Source of the DNA: Sphingomonas sp. BK345
Lineage (GTDB): Bacteria > Pseudomonadota > Alphaproteobacteria > Sphingomonadales > Sphingomonadaceae
Length of the DNA stretch: 64,000 nucleotides
Reading direction: 5' to 3'
NCBI RefSeq assembly: GCF_014193845.1
Contig: NZ_JACHZX010000003.1
Coordinates: 496,001-560,000, forward strand
The notes below the pieces were generated by a model that was not told the DNA's origin, searched no databases, and was given only the letters and a program-made list of their open reading frames with translations. Within the stretch, counting starts at the first letter, position 1. Each line of letters starts with the position of its first letter. A program made the translations under genes and the position numbers. Positions 8,443 through 17,177 of the stretch are shown here, piece by piece.

Positions 8443-10557
8443 TCAGTTGCTGACGTAATATTCCTTCATGTCGGTGTAGTAGTAAGAGGCGTCGCCGTAG
8501 CCCGACTGCGCCTGGGTCTTGAGATTGACCATCGTCATCGCGACGCCCGCGACCGAGCCGCCGACCGTCTCGATCTGGTGGAGCGCGGCGCGCACCGCCT
8601 TCACCGGGGTGCGGCGCCAGTGCGTCAGCAGCGCGAGCGAGTCGAGCTGCGGGATCATCGTGCGCGTGTCCACCACCGCGAGCACCGGCGCGGTATCGAT
8701 CAGGATCACCTCGAACTCGCGCCGCAGCGTCGCGATCATGTCCTTGAACGCCTCGGTCTCGAAGATGCGCTGGCTCTTCTCCGCGCCCGGCGTGATCGGC
8801 AGGATCACCGCGCCGGTCTGGTCGGTGATCATCACGTCGCGCAGCGTCGCCTCGCCGTTGAGCGCGTTGGTCCAGCCGATCGCGGCATCGGGGCACATCG
8901 CCTGGGTCACCGAGCGGCGCCGCAGGTCAGCGTCGATGATCGCCACCTTGGTCGAGGCCATCGCCAGTACCCGCGCCATCGAGGTGGTGGTGGTCGTCTT
9001 GCCTTCGCGCGGCAGCGCGGAGGTGACGCCGATCACGCGGCCGCCCTCGGTCTTGGCCTCACGGGCGTCGAAGATCAGCGTGGTGGCGAGACTGCGGAAC
9101 GCCTCGGCGTAGGAGGACATCGGGTGCAGGATCACCGCCTCGGCCGGATCCTTGGTGCGCGGCTTGTCGATCGCCGACGTCAGCGTCGGGATCGAGTTGA
9201 GGAAGTCGACGCCGAGCAGGCGCTGGATGTCGTCGATCGTGTTGATCGTCTGCGACCAGCGCTCGCGCAGATAGGCCAGCGCCAGCGCGATCGCGGTACC
9301 CAGCGCGAAGCCGACCACCAGGTTGATCAGCAGCCGCGGCGACGAGGGGCGCAGCGGCGGGACGGCGGCCGAGACGACCTGCGCGTCGGGCTGGACGATC
9401 GCCACGCTGGTGGTCTGCTGACCGACGGTCGCGAGCAGGTTGGTGTAGAGCGCGCGCGCGGCGTCGGCCTTGCGCTGCAGCTCGGCCAGCTCGACGCTAG
9501 CGCGGACGTTGGAGGCGAGTTGCCCGCGCGTCTGCGCCAGGCTGCTCTCGATCGAGGCGGCCCGGGCGCGCGCCGCGTCCGACTCGGCGCGGACGCTGCG
9601 CGACACGCTGGCCATCTCGCGCGAGACCGATTTGTCGAGCTCGGCGACGCGCTGGCGCGCGTCGATCACCTGCGGGTTGCGATCGCCGTAGCGCGCGCTC
9701 AGCCCGGCGAGATCGCGTGCCGCCTCCGCGCGCTGCTGGCGCAGGCTGGACAGCGCCGAGGTATCGACGCCGCCTGATATCACCGTGCTGCCGCTCGCCG
9801 CGCCGCGCGCCGCGGCCTGCGCCGCCTCGCCGCGCGCGCCGGCCAGCTCGCTGTTGATCGTGTTGAGTGCGTCGCCCTGCGCGGTGGAGGCGGGATCGAC
9901 CACGATGTTGTTGCGCAGGCGATAGGCCGCCACCGCCGCGTCGGCGTCACGCGCCTGCTGGGCGAGCAGCTTGAGCTGCTTGGTCGTGTCGGTCTGGCCG
10001 GTGTCCTCGCCGCCGGCCTTCTGCTGTGCCTGTACCACCAGGTAGGCGCGCGCGAAGGCATTGGCGATCCGCGCCGCGTCGAGCGGGTTCTCGTCGACGT
10101 AGCTGATCGTGAACAGCGGGGTCTGGCCGACACGCGTGGCCGAGACGTTGTTGAGCAGCGCCGACGCCAGAGCGTCGACCGACTGGCCGCTCGGGTCCAT
10201 CGATTTCGCGACCTCGCGCAGATGCGCGTTATTGGCGATCGCCTTGTCGGTCAGCACCTGCTTGGCGACGGGCAGCGAGTTGATGATCTGGATCTGCGAC
10301 CCGATCGCCGCCTCGCGCTCCTGGTCGCCGAGCGGCCGCGCGCCCTGGCCGGTGGCGCCGCGCGCCAGCGTCTCGTTCGGGGCATATTGCAGCTGCGCCG
10401 TCGCCGTGTAGGTCGGCGTCATCAGCTTGGTCGCGACGAAGGCGAGCACGAGCGTCGCCGCGATGATCGCGACGCTGATCGGCAGGTGCCGCTTCACGCG
10501 CGAGAACAGGCCGGCTAGGTCCTGCTGCCCAGGATCACGGATGGTCTCTTGATTCAT
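8443..10557 (-). CDS. Polysaccharide co-polymerase / tyrosine autokinase (Wzc/GumC type)
   Basis: A 704-residue fusion of a Wzz-like chain-length domain and a BY-kinase. The first membrane helix is near residues 26-46 and the second near 405-425, with a long coiled-coil periplasmic region between (R/A/E-rich repeats around 180-370). The kinase has Walker A (LPREGKTTTTT, about 515), Walker A' (VAIIDADLRRR, about 539) and Walker B (EVILIDTAPV, about 619). The tail carries six tyrosines (GYGDASYYY and EYY), the usual autophosphorylation cluster. It works with the Wza-type protein to control export and length, and phosphorylation cycles regulate assembly. In the well-studied sphingan loci the two domains are separate proteins, whereas here they are fused. 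Strong call. Confidence 0.95.
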   Translation of the reverse strand: MNQETIRDPGQQDLAGLFSRVKRHLPISVAIIAATLVLAFVATKLMTPTYTATAQLQYAPNETLARGATGQGARPLGDQEREAAIGSQIQIINSLPVAKQVLTDKAIANNAHLREVAKSMDPSGQSVDALASALLNNVSATRVGQTPLFTISYVDENPLDAARIANAFARAYLVVQAQQKAGGEDTGQTDTTKQLKLLAQQARDADAAVAAYRLRNNIVVDPASTAQGDALNTINSELAGARGEAAQAAARGAASGSTVISGGVDTSALSSLRQQRAEAARDLAGLSARYGDRNPQVIDARQRVAELDKSVSREMASVSRSVRAESDAARARAASIESSLAQTRGQLASNVRASVELAELQRKADAARALYTNLLATVGQQTTSVAIVQPDAQVVSAAVPPLRPSSPRLLINLVVGFALGTAIALALAYLRERWSQTINTIDDIQRLLGVDFLNSIPTLTSAIDKPRTKDPAEAVILHPMSSYAEAFRSLATTLIFDAREAKTEGGRVIGVTSALPREGKTTTTTSMARVLAMASTKVAIIDADLRRRSVTQAMCPDAAIGWTNALNGEATLRDVMITDQTGAVILPITPGAEKSQRIFETEAFKDMIATLRREFEVILIDTAPVLAVVDTRTMIPQLDSLALLTHWRRTPVKAVRAALHQIETVGGSVAGVAMTMVNLKTQAQSGYGDASYYYTDMKEYYVSN

Positions 10558-10600
10558 TGCCTACCTGCGCTTGCTGGGACGGGAGCTGGCGAGCCCCGGG

Positions 10601-11908
10601 TCAAATTCTGAACTTGATGCTCGTGATGGCACGGAATTCGTTGATCTCCGGGCCACGCCGCTCGCCCGAGCTGAGGCGGGAGCGGTAATTGGCGTCGAGG
10701 TTCAGGACCCATCGCCGATTGGCCGTGTACTCGAACCCGCCACCCGCGCTGAAGCCATGGTCGCGCCGATCGACGTCCTTGAAACTGCCGGTGAAGTAGT
10801 CACCGCTCAGGTAAGGGATGAGGTTGCGCAGCAGCTCGTGGTCCAGCCGCAGGCCAGCCCTCGTCGCGAAATAGCCGGGTGAGCCGCGGACCGCCGCCTC
10901 CTCGAGCTGGCGCGAGATCACGCCGGAGATCGTCGTGAGCGGCGACAGATAATAATCGCCACGAACGTCGATCGCGAGACCCCCGACGCTGTCGAACAGC
11001 GGGTTCGAATAGCTGCGCCGAAAGTAACCGACCGCACCGGCGACGCGCACCAGACTGGACACATCGGCGATCGCGCCGAGGCTGCCGCGCCACTCGCCGC
11101 TGGTGCGATCGTCATCGGGAACGGTGGTGACGTAATCGGTGCGGCGGTAGGTCACCTGCGCGAACAACGAATTGTCCGGGCTGGTCTGGTATTCGGCGCG
11201 AACGGTGCCACGGTAGACGTCGCGATCGCGGAACGCCAGGTTGATCGTGGTGCCGGTCGTGCTGACCGTGTCGCCGTAGCGGAAGCTGTTGAAGTCGCCG
11301 CTGGCGGTCCAGCGCAGGCGGTTGGTCACGAGCGCCGCGCGCAGCATCCCGCGGGCCTGGTCGACCGCCACGCTGCCGCCGCCGTTGACCGGGAAGTTGG
11401 CTTCCTGCTGGTCCTCGTAGGTGCGGCGGTACGACGCCGACCCCGCGACGTCGCTCTCGCCGACGATGTCGAGCCGGCCGTCGACCTGACCGAGGAAGCC
11501 GTCCTGGTTCTTGGCCGAGGTCCAGCGATAACGCGCGCCGGTGTAGCTGAAGCGTCCCGACAGCGCGTGGCGGCCCCAGTCGCTGCTCACCAGCACCTGC
11601 GGTACAATGGTGGCGAACGAGTCCGAGCGTGCGTCGACCTCGGCACCGACCACATTGGTGGTGATGCCGACGCCGGCCGTGATGTCGGGATAGATGCGGA
11701 AGCTACCCAGTGGCAGGCCCACCGGGGCGAGCTCGGGCTTGGCCCGATCCTGCACGCCCTGATTGCGCCCGGTCTGGGTCGTCAGCGGGATCTCGGAGTC
11801 GAGTAGCGGGCCGAACACCTGCGCCGCGGCGCCGTTCGACCAGCTTGTACCGGCGACCAGAAGTGCCAGCGAGCCGGACCGACGCGCGCGCGAGAGAGCG
11901 CGGCGCAT
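10601..11908 (-). CDS. Outer-membrane beta-barrel protein of the polysaccharide export locus
   Basis: A 435-residue protein with a signal peptide (residues 1-29, cleavage after AAA in NGAAAQVFG). It then shows many alternating amphipathic strands ending in a Phe/Arg-Ile type barrel terminus (AITSIKFRI). The pattern fits the BBP2-type porin-like proteins often found beside GumB/GumC-like genes. Its likely role is an outer-membrane partner in polysaccharide export or surface retention, but this is by context. Its ATG shares one base with the stop of the upstream export protein (TGATG at 11906-11910), so the two are probably co-translated. Confidence 0.8.
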   Translation of the reverse strand: MRRALSRARRSGSLALLVAGTSWSNGAAAQVFGPLLDSEIPLTTQTGRNQGVQDRAKPELAPVGLPLGSFRIYPDITAGVGITTNVVGAEVDARSDSFATIVPQVLVSSDWGRHALSGRFSYTGARYRWTSAKNQDGFLGQVDGRLDIVGESDVAGSASYRRTYEDQQEANFPVNGGGSVAVDQARGMLRAALVTNRLRWTASGDFNSFRYGDTVSTTGTTINLAFRDRDVYRGTVRAEYQTSPDNSLFAQVTYRRTDYVTTVPDDDRTSGEWRGSLGAIADVSSLVRVAGAVGYFRRSYSNPLFDSVGGLAIDVRGDYYLSPLTTISGVISRQLEEAAVRGSPGYFATRAGLRLDHELLRNLIPYLSGDYFTGSFKDVDRRDHGFSAGGGFEYTANRRWVLNLDANYRSRLSSGERRGPEINEFRAITSIKFRI

Positions 11909-12468
11909 CAGAAGTAGCGCTCGCCGACTCTGATCGTGTCGCCGGGCTGGATCAGCAGGTCGTTGGTGACGCGGACGCGATATTCCTGCGGATCGCCCTC
12001 GCGCTTGACGAACACCTCGCCCTTCTTGGCGCGATAAGTGAAGCCGCCGGCGCGCGCGACCGCGGACAGGACGGTCATGCCCTGCGCATATTCATACTGG
12101 CCCGGGGTGTTGACCTCGCCCAGGATGTAGAACGGACGATAATTGACGATCGTCACCGCCACGCTCGGGTTCTGCACGAACCCGTCAGCGAGCCGCGCGC
12201 GAATGTCCTCGGAGACCTGGTTGGCCGAGCGGCCCTTCGCCATCACGCGGCCGATCAGCGGCAGCGTCAGGCTGCCGTCCGGACCGACCAGCTGCTCGCC
12301 GGTGAGCTCCTGCTCGCCGTAGACAGCGATCTGCACCTTGTCGCCCGGCCCGAGCAAATAGGTGGGCACACTCGTTGCCGCGGCGGGCGCGGGCGCGTTC
12401 TGCGCCCCCGCTATGCCCGCATTGGCAAGCAGGATCAGACCCCAACAGGCTGTGATACGCACCGACAC
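11908..12468 (-). CDS. Polysaccharide export protein (Wza/GumB type)
   Basis: A 186-residue secreted protein with a signal peptide (residues 1-22, cut after GIAGA). The poly-export domain starts at YLLGPGDKVQIAVYGEQELTG (about 36-56), followed by an SLBB-type segment (FYILGEVNTPGQYEY). It lacks a lipobox cysteine and is much shorter than E. coli Wza (about 380 residues), so it resembles the short GumB/GelD form. It forms the periplasm to outer-membrane channel part that docks with the autokinase. It is first in a leftward run that may continue to 2201, and it faces a divergent glycosyltransferase across a 210-bp gap. Confidence 0.93.
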   Translation of the reverse strand: MSVRITACWGLILLANAGIAGAQNAPAPAAATSVPTYLLGPGDKVQIAVYGEQELTGEQLVGPDGSLTLPLIGRVMAKGRSANQVSEDIRARLADGFVQNPSVAVTIVNYRPFYILGEVNTPGQYEYAQGMTVLSAVARAGGFTYRAKKGEVFVKREGDPQEYRVRVTNDLLIQPGDTIRVGERYF

Positions 12469-12678
12469 TGCTCCCCGGTTAACGGCGTGGATACCTACCA
12501 GTGAAGATCGCGCGCCGTCAATATGGTGCGGCGCAGCATGATGTCCTGTTCTGATATGGTAAGTACTGGTTTTTCCGTTGCATCAGGTGTCGTCTCGCCA
12601 CACTCTAAGCGCTCAGGGGCCAGTGTACGCGGGCGTTAGTCGGGGCGACTTCCAATAGATACGTCAATCGTTCTCGCG
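12469..12678. promoter_or_regulatory. Divergent intergenic region between export gene and GT2
   Basis: This 210-bp stretch separates the leftward export operon and a rightward glycosyltransferase run, so it should hold promoters for both. It is less GC-rich than its neighbours near 12535-12590 (TGATATGGTAAGTACTGG followed by a T-run). No confident -35/-10 pair or operator could be assigned. Confidence 0.5.
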
Positions 12679-13842
12679 ATGGTGGCGGCCGCCGTGTTGT
12701 TGGCATGCGCGGTCCATCCGCTGCTGACTTACCCGCTCAGCCTCCGTCTCTTCGTGCGGGCGCGCCCGGCGGTGCCGGCGACGACGCTGAGTGCGCCGCC
12801 GCCGTCGCTGGCGATCTGCATGAGCGCCTATAACGAGCAGGACGTGATCGCCGCCAAGGTGGAGCGGTTGCTCGAGGTCGCCGCGGAATACGGTCCGGCG
12901 ACGATCCACGTCTATGCCGATTCGCCGCAGGACGGCACGGTCGCGATCCTCGAGCGCTACGCCGACCGGATCGACCTGGTCGTGGGCGCCGAGCGCGCCG
13001 GCAAGACCTTCGGCATGAACCTGCTCGTCGCACGCAGCCGCAGCGACTATATCCTGTTCACCGACGCCAACGTGGAGAGCCAGGTCGACGTCGCGACGCG
13101 GCTGGCGCGCTGGCTCGCCGATCCCAGCGTCGGCTGCGCCACCGCACGACTTGTCTACTCCAATTCGGACGAGACGGCCACCGCGGCCCTCGGCTCGGGC
13201 TATTGGCAGCGCGAGGAGCAGATCAAGCGGATCGAGAGCGATCGCATGGGCCTGATCGGCTGCGACGGCGCGATGTTCATGATGCGGCGAGCGCTGCATC
13301 GCGCGCCTTCGCCGCACCTGATCGACGATCTGTTCCTCAGCCTCACCATCCTGATCGCGGGCAAGCGCATCGTCAGCGCCGACGACGTCGAGGTATATGA
13401 GCGCAGCGCCACCGGCGCCAACGAGGAGAAGCGGCGCAAGCAGCGGATCGCGTGCCAGGCGCTCAACGTGCATCGCGCGATGTGGCCGCAGCTGCGCCGC
13501 ATGCGCTTCCTGCCGCTCTACGCTTATGTGTCGCACCGTCCGATGAAGTGGCTGATGCCCTTCTTCGTCGCGGGCGCGGCGCTGTGCGCGGCGCTCGGCT
13601 TCGCGCTGGCCGCCGGTTGGGCGATCACGGGCGCGCTGGCGCTGCTCGCGGCGGTGCTGCTGGTGCTCGGCGAGAAGACCCAGGCCAAGCCGCTGTCGCT
13701 CGCCTCCTCGGCGGTGCTGAGCCTCTATGGCGTCGGCGTCGGCGTGATCGAGTCGGTGTTCATGGGCAAGACCTACACGGTGTGGGACCCGGCGCTGTCG
13801 GTACGGGTCGATCCGCAGCCGAGCGACGCGGTGTCACGATGA
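12679..13842 (+). CDS. Glycosyltransferase family 2, membrane-anchored
   Basis: A 387-residue GT2 enzyme flanked by membrane segments (residues 1-20, and two or three near 290-365), the layout of processive or lipid-acting GT2 proteins. The catalytic fold has AICMSAYNEQDVIA (about 46-59), YADSPQDGT and FTDANVES (about 132-139, equivalent to the DXD site). GCDGAMFMMRR and a late RRKQRIACQ segment follow. The ATG at 12679 has no clear ribosome binding site, and the frame is open for several codons further upstream (DTSIVLA), so the start may be slightly earlier with an unusual codon. Its stop overlaps the next ATG in ATGA (13839-13842). Confidence 0.85.
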   Translation: MVAAAVLLACAVHPLLTYPLSLRLFVRARPAVPATTLSAPPPSLAICMSAYNEQDVIAAKVERLLEVAAEYGPATIHVYADSPQDGTVAILERYADRIDLVVGAERAGKTFGMNLLVARSRSDYILFTDANVESQVDVATRLARWLADPSVGCATARLVYSNSDETATAALGSGYWQREEQIKRIESDRMGLIGCDGAMFMMRRALHRAPSPHLIDDLFLSLTILIAGKRIVSADDVEVYERSATGANEEKRRKQRIACQALNVHRAMWPQLRRMRFLPLYAYVSHRPMKWLMPFFVAGAALCAALGFALAAGWAITGALALLAAVLLVLGEKTQAKPLSLASSAVLSLYGVGVGVIESVFMGKTYTVWDPALSVRVDPQPSDAVSR

Positions 13843-15032
13843 TCGAGACGGGAGACAGAATGGACCGGCCGACCCTGGGCGAGGCGGCGCCCCTCCCCGC
13901 GCCGGCGCGCGTGTTGCCCGCCGAGCTCGCCATCGTGGTGCCGGTGTACAATGAGTCGCGCAACGTGCCGCTGCTGGTCGCCGCGCTCGACGCCGCGCTG
14001 GCGGACGTGCGCTGGGAGGTCGTCTTCGTCGACGACAACTCGCCCGACCGCACCGCCGACCAGGCGCGCGACCTCGCGCTGGCCGACCCGCGCGTGCGCG
14101 TCGTGCAGCGCTTCGGCCGGCGCGGCCTGTCGACAGCCTGCATCGAGGGCATCCTCGCCACCGCCGCGCCCTACGTGGCGGTGATGGACGGCGACATGCA
14201 GCACGACGAGCGCGTGCTCACCGACATGTTCCGCCGCATCGCGCAGGGCGACGTGGATGTCGTGGTCGGCAGCCGCTATGTCGCCGGCGGCGGGGTGGGC
14301 GAGTGGGATCGCCGCCGCGCCGCGATGAGCCGCTTCGCCACGCGCCTCGCCGGCCGGCTGACGCGCGCGCCGATCACCGACCCGATGAGCGGCTTCTTCA
14401 TGCTGCGCCGCGACGCCTTCATGGCGGCGCTGCCCAATCTCTCGACCGTGGGCTTCAAGATCCTGCTCGACATCGCCGCCTCGACCCCCGAGCCGCTGCG
14501 CGTCGCCGAGGTGCCCTACACCTTCCGCACCCGCCAGCACGGCGAGAGCAAGCTCGACAGCCTGGTGCTGTGGGAATATCTCCAGCTGCTGCTCGACAAG
14601 ATGTTCGGGCGCTACGTGCCGGTGCGCTTCATCAGCTTCGCGATGGTGGGTGGGTCGGGCGTGTTCGTCCACTTCCTGGTGCTGACGATCGTGCTCGAGT
14701 CGCTGCTCACGTTCGGCGACGGCGCGGCGCATCAGGGGCGCTCGTTCGCGATCGCGCAGGGTGCCGCCACGTTGGTCGCCACCACCAGCAACTTCCTGCT
14801 CAACAACCTGCTGACCTACCGCGATCAGCGGCTCACCGGGCGACGGCTGTGGTGGGGTTGGCTCAGCTTCAACCTGGTGTGTGGCATCGGCTTCCTCGCC
14901 AATGTCGGGATCGCGCACTATCTGTATCAGCGACAGAATTACCTGATCGTGTCGGCGCTCGCCGGGATCGCGGTGACCACGGTGTGGAACTACGCGATGT
15001 CGTCGATCTTCACCTGGCGCAAACGCGGCTGA
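13839..15032 (+). CDS. Glycosyltransferase family 2 fused to a GtrA-like membrane domain
   Basis: A 397-residue protein. The N-terminal dolichol-phosphate-mannose-synthase-like GT2 domain has AIVVPVYNESRNVP, VDDNSPDRT and MDGDMQHDERVL (DXD). The C-terminal 130 residues (from about KMFGRYVPVRFISFAMVGGSG) form four membrane helices typical of GtrA. Such fusions make or flip undecaprenyl-phosphate sugars used by GT-C enzymes in the periplasm. The next gene is just such a GT-C protein, which supports pairing. The start used is the ATGA-coupled ATG at 13839; an ATG at 13860 preceded by GGGAGA is a good alternative. Confidence 0.88.
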   Translation: MIETGDRMDRPTLGEAAPLPAPARVLPAELAIVVPVYNESRNVPLLVAALDAALADVRWEVVFVDDNSPDRTADQARDLALADPRVRVVQRFGRRGLSTACIEGILATAAPYVAVMDGDMQHDERVLTDMFRRIAQGDVDVVVGSRYVAGGGVGEWDRRRAAMSRFATRLAGRLTRAPITDPMSGFFMLRRDAFMAALPNLSTVGFKILLDIAASTPEPLRVAEVPYTFRTRQHGESKLDSLVLWEYLQLLLDKMFGRYVPVRFISFAMVGGSGVFVHFLVLTIVLESLLTFGDGAAHQGRSFAIAQGAATLVATTSNFLLNNLLTYRDQRLTGRRLWWGWLSFNLVCGIGFLANVGIAHYLYQRQNYLIVSALAGIAVTTVWNYAMSSIFTWRKRG

Positions 15033-15066
15033 ACACGCCGCGCTCGCGCGGGGGAGAGGGGACGGG

Positions 15067-16629
15067 ATGGAGCGGAGCGACACCGCGCGGCGCTGGCCGG
15101 GCTCGGGGCTCGAGTCGCGGATCGGGCTCGCCGCGCTGACCGCGGCGGTGCTGGTGGCGGCGATGGTGCGGCTCGCCTTCTCCGATTACTCGCTGTGGTT
15201 CGACGAGCTCGCCTCGGTGTTCTTCGCGTCCCAGCCGACCGAGCGGCTGTGGAGCGCGTGGATGCTGCGCGAGACCAACCCGCCGCTGTTCTACACGCTA
15301 CTGCGCTGGTGGATCCAGGGGACGGAGCTGAGCGACGCCGGGCTGCGCGTGCCCGGCATCGCCGCCAGCCTCGCCGCGATCGGCGTCATCTATGCCGCGG
15401 TGGCGCGCGCTTACGGACGTCGCGCCGCGGTGGCGGCGGCGCTGCTGCTCGCGCTGTCGCCGCAGCAGCTGTATTTCTCCCACCAGGTCCGCGCCTATAT
15501 CTTCCTGTATCTCGCGGTGGCGGTGTCCTTCGCCGGGCTGGTCCAGATCGTGCTGGCGACGACCGCGCGCGCGCGCGCGATCGGCTGGGTGCTTTACGTG
15601 GTGGGCGCGATCGCGGGCATCTACCTGCACACCACCGGCGTGATCTGGCCCGCCACCGCGACGCTGGCGCTGATGCTGGTCGACGCGCGCTTCCGACCCT
15701 TCCGCGGCCGGCTGTGGATCGCGCTCGCGGTCGCCGGCGGCGTGATCGTGCTGGGCTCGTCCTGGTGGCTGTACATCACCTTCCGCCAGCTCACCCAGCC
15801 CAACGGCAATCTCGGCTGGATGCAGGGCCTGGGGCTGACCAAGAGCGCGCTCGTCTACGTCGCCACGCTGTTGCAGTCGCGCCAGATCAGCGCGCTCCAG
15901 CTGCCCGCACCGCTGCTGGTGGCGGGGTTCGCCGCGCTGGGGGCGTGGCGCGGGCGCGGCGAGGCGGTGACGCGGCTGACGCTCGCCTGCCTTGCGACCG
16001 GCACCGCGCTGTTCCTCGTGCTCAACCTCAAGCAGCCGATCTTCCTCGACCGCACCATCCTGTGGCTGTCGCTGTTCCCGCTGGTGCTCGCGGCGCGTGG
16101 CGTCGGCACGCTGCGCGGGCGCGGCTATGCCGCCGCGCTGATCGCGCTCGCGCTGGCGCTGGCGGTGAGCGTCGCGCTCACGCGGCCGCATCTGCCCAAG
16201 GAGGAATGGCGCGCGGTGGTGACCCGCGTCGCCGCCGATCCGGGCGCCGCGCTGCTGGTCGACGGCGAGGCGATGGGGGTGGCGACGCAGATGGCGTGCC
16301 GCGTCCAGCTGCACCGTCCGGCGTGCCCCTTCGCGGTGGTGCCGCTGGTCGCGCCCGGTCCGCAGCTCGACAGCTGGGGCCGCGGGCTCGCCGCGCCCGC
16401 GCCGGCGCGCGAGGGGCGGCTGGCGTTGCCAGCGGACGCGCGCGCCTATGTACTGCGCCGCCCCTTCCACGACGCCCTCGTCGACGTGCAGCGCGCGGGC
16501 CTGCTGCGCGGCGCCGACGCGACCCCGCCCGAGGCGCCGGTGGTGCTCGGGCCGTACCCGCCCGTGCTGCTCGAGGCGGTGACGAGGCGCAGCCGCGTGG
16601 TGGAGGGAACGGTGCGGCTCGAGCGCTGA
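15067..16629 (+). CDS. GT39/ArnT-like membrane glycosyltransferase (GT-C fold)
   Basis: A 520-residue membrane protein with about ten hydrophobic helices. WFDELAS (about 44-50) in the first extracytoplasmic loop carries the acidic pair typical of PMT/ArnT-like GT-C enzymes. These use polyprenyl-phosphate sugars in the periplasm. The preceding GT2-GtrA gene could supply that donor, so the two may form a periplasmic decoration module (inference). The C-terminal soluble part from about residue 375 lacks recognised motifs. The ATG at 15067 is preceded by GGGGAGAGGGG. The 34-bp gap to the previous gene fits one operon. Confidence 0.8.
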   Translation: MERSDTARRWPGSGLESRIGLAALTAAVLVAAMVRLAFSDYSLWFDELASVFFASQPTERLWSAWMLRETNPPLFYTLLRWWIQGTELSDAGLRVPGIAASLAAIGVIYAAVARAYGRRAAVAAALLLALSPQQLYFSHQVRAYIFLYLAVAVSFAGLVQIVLATTARARAIGWVLYVVGAIAGIYLHTTGVIWPATATLALMLVDARFRPFRGRLWIALAVAGGVIVLGSSWWLYITFRQLTQPNGNLGWMQGLGLTKSALVYVATLLQSRQISALQLPAPLLVAGFAALGAWRGRGEAVTRLTLACLATGTALFLVLNLKQPIFLDRTILWLSLFPLVLAARGVGTLRGRGYAAALIALALALAVSVALTRPHLPKEEWRAVVTRVAADPGAALLVDGEAMGVATQMACRVQLHRPACPFAVVPLVAPGPQLDSWGRGLAAPAPAREGRLALPADARAYVLRRPFHDALVDVQRAGLLRGADATPPEAPVVLGPYPPVLLEAVTRRSRVVEGTVRLER

Positions 16630-16637
16630 GCGCCGGT

Positions 16638-17177
16638 TCAGTCGAGCGCACCGGGCTGCAGCACGCGCGCGGGCGGGCCGGCCGCGGTCGCACCGGCGGG
16701 GACATCAATCGAGAGGATCGCGCCCGCGCCGACCCGCGCGCCCGCGCCGACGCTGATCATGCCGAACACCACCGCGCTTGGGTACAAGGTCACCCCGTCG
16801 CCGATCACCGGATAGCCGCCGCGCGTGGCGCGCCCGATCGTCACCGACTGGTAGATCGTCACGCCGGTGCCGATCTGCGCTCCCTCGCCGATCACCACCG
16901 CGGTTGGGTGCGGCAGTGCGAGACCCGGGCCGATCAAGGAGCGGGGATGGAGGTGGCAGCCGCTGCGCCGCGTGTTCCATGCCCACACCAGATCACCGAG
17001 CTTGCGCCACCGCGTCCGCCCCAGCGCCGCCGCGACCCGGTGTAGCAGGATCGTCGCGAAGCCGGGATGGAAGAGGAAGCCGGCCGGCGCGTCGCGCAGC
17101 CGGGTGCGGCCGGTGTTGGCGGCGAGGTCGGCGCGGATCGTGGCCCGCAAGCCCGTCGCCGGACCGATCGCGCTCAT
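16638..17177 (-). CDS. Serine acetyltransferase-like hexapeptide-repeat acyltransferase
   Basis: A 179-residue protein. The first 75 residues are helical, and the rest is a left-handed beta-helix with hexapeptide repeats (LIGPGLALPHPTAVVIGEGAQIG...VTIYQSVTIG...VIGDGVTLYPSAVVFG). This arrangement matches CysE-type enzymes and the related polysaccharide O-acetyltransferases. Because it is coupled by ATGA (17174-17177) to a glycosyltransferase gene, O-acetylation of the polysaccharide is more likely than cysteine synthesis. The helical N-terminus is shorter than in true CysE (about 270 residues). It would be cytosolic and use acetyl-CoA. Confidence 0.82.
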   Translation of the reverse strand: MSAIGPATGLRATIRADLAANTGRTRLRDAPAGFLFHPGFATILLHRVAAALGRTRWRKLGDLVWAWNTRRSGCHLHPRSLIGPGLALPHPTAVVIGEGAQIGTGVTIYQSVTIGRATRGGYPVIGDGVTLYPSAVVFGMISVGAGARVGAGAILSIDVPAGATAAGPPARVLQPGALD

